Assembly: GCA_035623335.1 (NCBI GenBank)
Contig: DASPTQ010000126.1
Span: forward strand, 23,727 to 87,726
Direction: 5' to 3'
Source: JAFAGX01 sp035623335
GTDB lineage: Bacteria > Acidobacteriota > Terriglobia > Terriglobales > Acidobacteriaceae
DNA length: 64,000 nt
Below the pieces are notes generated by a model, which was not told the origin of the DNA, made no database searches, and was given only the letters and a program-made list of their open reading frames with translations. Made by a program: the position numbers and the translations under genes. Below are positions 60,690-64,000 of the stretch, in pieces. The first letter of the stretch is position 1. The number at the start of each line of letters is the position of its first letter.

Positions 60690-61960
60690 TGGAAGGGAAA
60701 GGTGAAAGCCTTGCTAAGGTGAGGAGGGTTCAGCCAGAACCAAATCACCGAAGCGAGGCTTCCACCATGAATCGAGTATGCAGCATTTTCAGTCAGTTGT
60801 TGCAGTTGTTTTCACGAGTCGAGTTTGAGGCTGCCGTTCGCCAGCACCAAGCCGAGCGCCACGCTTGCGGATTCACCCGTTGGGGCCAGTTCGTGGCCAT
60901 GCTTTTCTGCCAATTGGGTCGGGCCCATAGCCTACGGGAGATTTGCCAAGCCGCTTCCGAAGGCAAACTGAAGCATTTGGGTGTACCGACGGCTCCCTCG
61001 CGCTCGACCTTGGCCTACGCCAATCAGCATGGCCCTTGGTAGCTGTATCAGACCGGTTTTTCTGGATCTCTTGGGCCGCTGTGAGGAGCAGGCTCGCCGC
61101 GGGCGACGCAAGTTCCGCTTCGAAAACAAGCGGCTCAGTTTGGAAGCAACCGTCATCGATCTATGTGCCAGCTTGTATGATTGGGCGAAGTTCCGGCGCA
61201 CCAAAGGAGCCATCAAGCTGCACCTCTTGTTGGATCATGATGGCTACCTGCCTCGCTTTGCCGTGATCACCGATGGCAAAACTCACGAGTTGAGCGTAGC
61301 TCGGAAGCTGCGCTGGGAACCGGGGACGATCGTGGTGTTCGATCGTGGCTACATCGATTACCAGTGGTTTGTGGAGTTGACGAGGCAGGGAGTGTATTGG
61401 GTGACGCGACTGAAGGACAACGCCGACTACTTGGTCGTAGAGCGGCGGCCGGTGCCGACTGGGGGCAAGGTGCTGGCCGACGAGGTCATTTCCTTTTATG
61501 GTCTGCCGGGCGAAGGTCGGGAGTACTTCTTTCGGCGGGTAGAAATCTGGGACGCTGAGCAAGAGCGCCGCTTGGTGTTCTTGAGCAATCATCTGCAGTT
61601 TGGTCCTACTACCTTGGCCGCAATCTACAAGGAGAGATGGCAGGTGGAGTTGTTTTTCAAAGCGCTCAAGCAGCTGTGCAAGATCAAGACTTTTGTCGGC
61701 ACCAGCGCCAATGCAGTCAAGACGCAGGTCTGGACGGCACTGATTGCCATGCTGCTTCTGCGCTTCCTGCAGCTCCAGGCCTGCTTCGGCTGGCCTTTGT
61801 CGAATTTGCTGGCCCTCCTACGCCAGCAATTGTTTGTGCATCGTGACCTGTGGATTTGGCTCGATAACCCCTTCCGGCCTCCCCCACCGCCCCCGGAAGA
61901 GCAACTACAACTGGCTCTAGTCTAAGTGGGACAGCTGACGCGAGGCTTCAGTGGCCAGTT
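60690..61960 (+). mobile_element. IS4-type insertion sequence (inactive), ends approximate
   Basis: About 1.27 kb holding one transposase gene with two lesions. Exact ends are not fixed: AAACTG occurs near 60686 and, inverted, near 61956 (CAGTTT), which may be part of imperfect terminal repeats, but I could not define a full pair or a target duplication. GCGAGGCTTC occurs at both 60753 and 61940 in direct orientation. The element borders the Cys-rich gene's start. Confidence 0.65.
60767..61925 (+). pseudogene. IS4-family DDE transposase with nonsense and frameshift
   Basis: From ATG 60767 the frame reads NRVCSIFSQLLQLFSRVEFE and FTRWGQFVAMLFCQLGRAHS to TLAYANQHGPW, then TAG (about 61040) where the family has Gln. 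A +1 shift near 61055 is needed to resume VFLDLLGRCEEQARRG. The second frame contains the catalytic Asp region LLLDHDG, the second Asp in VVFDRGYIDY and the IS4 YREK signature Y-2-R-3-E-6-K in YKERWQVELFFKALKQ. Together about 385 residues, normal for IS4. The DDE residues remain but the protein cannot be made in one piece. Many IS4-type copies of this kind end KTFVGTSANAVKTQVW, as here. Confidence 0.88.
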
Positions 61961-62888
61961 TCTGTATTAAGCGCCCAAGTCTCGAGCCTAACCGGGACAG
62001 CATCAGATCGATGACAATGCGTCGCTCGGGTGTTAGTGACCGCTACCTGAACTCCACAACGCTCAATAGGAGAGGTCTACCCCTTTTTTTTCAACCTCAC
62101 GAGAGTTGTTACCCACCCAATTTGGACGGCAGTGAGGTTCTGGTAGGTTGACAGCTATCTCCTCCTTCCGCGGGCCGATCTTGGCAAATTATCTCATTCA
62201 CAGGTCCTGACATCGGCCTATGCGGAATCAAGGCGGAATATTCGCTAAACACACTAGGGATTACGATTGAGCTCGCCAACGGAGCGCCCTTCGCACCACG
62301 GCCCTTTGTTCATCGCCGGGCAGGTTACCTCAGCGAAGTCGGCACTAACCGGTGGTTGCGGGTTGGCCACCCGTCAGGGCGTGACGCTCCCCGATCCGAT
62401 GTACGTCAGACAGTCGCCAAACTCGCCATCGGCTGAGCTGCCCCTTAGAGAGAAAAGCAGGCCAGTCTGAAAGAAAAGGATCTCCGCAGTGCTCCAGCCG
62501 CTGATCCAGCGGTGTCCTTGGAAAAATGGCAGCTCATAGATTCCATCGTGACCAGTGACCATCGGACAGCTCACTCAGCGACACCGACCGTAGTGCGCAA
62601 ATCGCTGCTCACAACGTGCTGACATCTGCCGCAATTACTGCAATTACCAGTGGCTACTATTTTAGTCGCCTGGGCTGATTCCTGATCACGTCGATGACTA
62701 GTGGCACCTCTCCGATATCTGAAAACCTCCCGTGTGTCAACTTACTTAGTCATGTGCGACCCAGCTTCCGAATTGAGCGAAAACAGCATGTCAAGAAGAC
62801 TTGCAGCTCCTAGCTGACAAACGTGCTCGGCCCACCAAAAAGGGGGAAAATCTTGTTGAGCTCCCCGGGCAGAAATGCAAGCTCTGTT
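61961..62888. other. Intergenic stretch, nothing recognised
   Basis: About 930 bases between the IS element and the receptor gene's 3' end. Several short frames, none with a domain or signal. No tRNA or repeat detected. Confidence 0.45.
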
Positions 62889-64000
62889 TTAGAAGTACAC
62901 CTTCCCTGCCAGCTGCACCACGCGGCCAGCGCCGTTAGTAGTTATGTCCTGGACACTCAGGATTTGTCCGAAAGTCGGAAAGCCGACAATGCTAGATGGG
63001 GCGGCAAAGTTCGCGTGGTTGAAGGTGTCGAATGTATCCATGCGTATCTCGATGTACTTCGACTCCGTAAACTTTATATCCTTGTATATTCCCATGTCCC
63101 AGAAATTCAATCCCGGGGCATAGAACGGATTACGATTGGCGTTGCCCATTACACCAACTGCTGGAACCGCGAACGCTGCCGGATTCAACCAGGCATTGGG
63201 TACGCCACCAAGGTTGCTCTTCCTCGGATTGCCACCGATGTCAAGCGGTGCTGAGGTTCTGTCGACGAAACTCGGAGCATTATAATAGTTGACGCCAATT
63301 CCTGTGGTAAGGTCCGTCCCGGACACCTGAAATACGTTTACTGGGAAACCCTTCTGGAACGTGGTGATACCGGTGATCGTCCAGCCGTCAGTCAGCATTT
63401 TCATACGATTTCCCGACAGACGATATATCGGCAGGGTGTAAACATAGTTGACAACCAGCCGTTGCGGTGCATCGTTCGACGAGGGACCGTAGTTCTGCCG
63501 AAAGTTCCAGGGATTGAACCCGGGTTGATTAAAGCCGCTGTTTTCAAAGCTCGACGTGTAGTCGAAATTGCGAGACCATGTATAGGCGGCTTGGAATTGC
63601 AGACCATTAGCCATATGCCGATTGATGCTGGCTTGTAGTGAGTTGTAGTTGTTGTTAAATCCCGTGCCGAACACCCCGATTTGTCCGTAGATAGTCGGAT
63701 TGAATTGGAACGTCTGGGGCGCGCAGGTAGAGGCAGCCAGGGTGTAGTCGGTGCAACCCGGAATAGCCTGCGCGACCGGGTTGTAGGATCCCCTTATCGG
63801 AGTACTCCGCCCCGCGGGATTAATGTTGTAGCTGCCCTCCTCGTGGCGTCCGATGGCTCCAACATAGCCGAGACTAGCCACTGTCTGCTTGTCAATCTGC
63901 CGTTGCACGGTGAGATTGAAGTTGGTAACCCGGGGGGCTGTCAGGCCGCGAGAGTATTCACTCGTGCTAAAGCCAATCGGGTAAAAGGGTGCGAAATCAG
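62889..64000 (-). CDS. TonB-dependent receptor, Oar-like, C-terminal part (runs off the window)
   Basis: The frame is open from the window edge to the stop at 62889, giving about 370 residues of an outer-membrane beta-barrel. Motifs are those of Acidobacterial Oar/CarboxypepD-reg receptors: VTNFNLTVQRQI, YNSLQASINRHMANGLQFQA, AYTWSRNFDYTSSF, DAPQRLVVNYVYTLP, GWTITGITTFQKGFPVNVF and the ending MRMDTFDTFNHANFAAPSS-like, quoted as EIRMDTFDTFNHANF. The N-terminal signal, regulatory domain and plug lie outside. Such receptors take up large or chelated substrates, powered by TonB; a damaged TonB-type gene is at 30833, but no link is shown. Oar proteins are present in many copies in this phylum. Confidence 0.92.
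   Translation of the reverse strand, partial: DFAPFYPIGFSTSEYSRGLTAPRVTNFNLTVQRQIDKQTVASLGYVGAIGRHEEGSYNINPAGRSTPIRGSYNPVAQAIPGCTDYTLAASTCAPQTFQFNPTIYGQIGVFGTGFNNNYNSLQASINRHMANGLQFQAAYTWSRNFDYTSSFENSGFNQPGFNPWNFRQNYGPSSNDAPQRLVVNYVYTLPIYRLSGNRMKMLTDGWTITGITTFQKGFPVNVFQVSGTDLTTGIGVNYYNAPSFVDRTSAPLDIGGNPRKSNLGGVPNAWLNPAAFAVPAVGVMGNANRNPFYAPGLNFWDMGIYKDIKFTESKYIEIRMDTFDTFNHANFAAPSSIVGFPTFGQILSVQDITTNGAGRVVQLAGKVYF

Noticed and set aside
62267..62574. Short frames in the gap after the IS element
   Set aside because: No domain, signal or ribosome-binding site on either strand.

Overview
The window looks like a chromosomal segment of an Acidobacteriota (Terriglobia-type) bacterium. This rests on gene content, not on any marker gene: several Pkn-type Ser/Thr kinases fused to PD40 propellers or TPRs, a VWFA protein of the Acidobacterial TIGR03436 type, an Oar-like TonB-dependent receptor, a FecR/DUF6600 protein, delta-60 and HAF-type secreted repeat proteins, and many small signal-peptide proteins. 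No rRNA, intact tRNA or CRISPR array was seen.

Layout. (1) 1-4.7 kb: a very large CheB-CheR-PAS-GAF-histidine kinase overlapping the start of its response regulator, on the minus strand. (2) 5-24 kb: an accessory region. It carries two VapBC-type toxin-antitoxin pairs, secreted proteins, an SDR oxidoreductase, TatA/TatB beside a frameshifted Tat-signal ferritin-like gene, and at least five decayed tyrosine recombinases. Between them lie five near-exact copies of a tRNA-3'-end-like core; four have 10-11 bp tandem repeats at similar distances on both sides. I read this as the scar of repeated integration at one attachment sequence. A 127-bp direct repeat (6752-6878 and 17947-18073) brackets 11.2 kb of it. 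(3) 24-27 kb and 38-47 kb: two intact membrane Ser/Thr kinases, one frameshifted kinase and several kinase or TPR fragments. (4) 27-38 kb: a receiver plus ClpB-D2-like ATPase pair, an MgtC/DUF4010 protein beside a damaged TonB gene, Hsp20, an alpha/beta hydrolase, a DUF1624 protein, a nucleotidyltransferase pseudogene and a methyltransferase. (5) 47-60 kb: a denser core-like block with an LssY-type protein, a two-component system, GNAT acetyltransferase plus prephenate dehydratase, Lon, FecR/DUF6600, a MoaD-MoaE fusion and a VWFA protein. (6) 60-64 kb: a dead IS4-type insertion and the C-terminus of a TonB-dependent receptor running off the window.

Two signals stand out. One is the attachment-core/tandem-repeat/recombinase module of region 2. 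The other is an exact HspR-type inverted repeat, CTTGAGT-N7-ACTCAAG, directly in front of lon, which suggests HspR-type heat-shock control of Lon. Many genes outside the intact core carry single frameshifts or stops; without reads I cannot separate true decay from assembly error, except where a gene carries several independent lesions.
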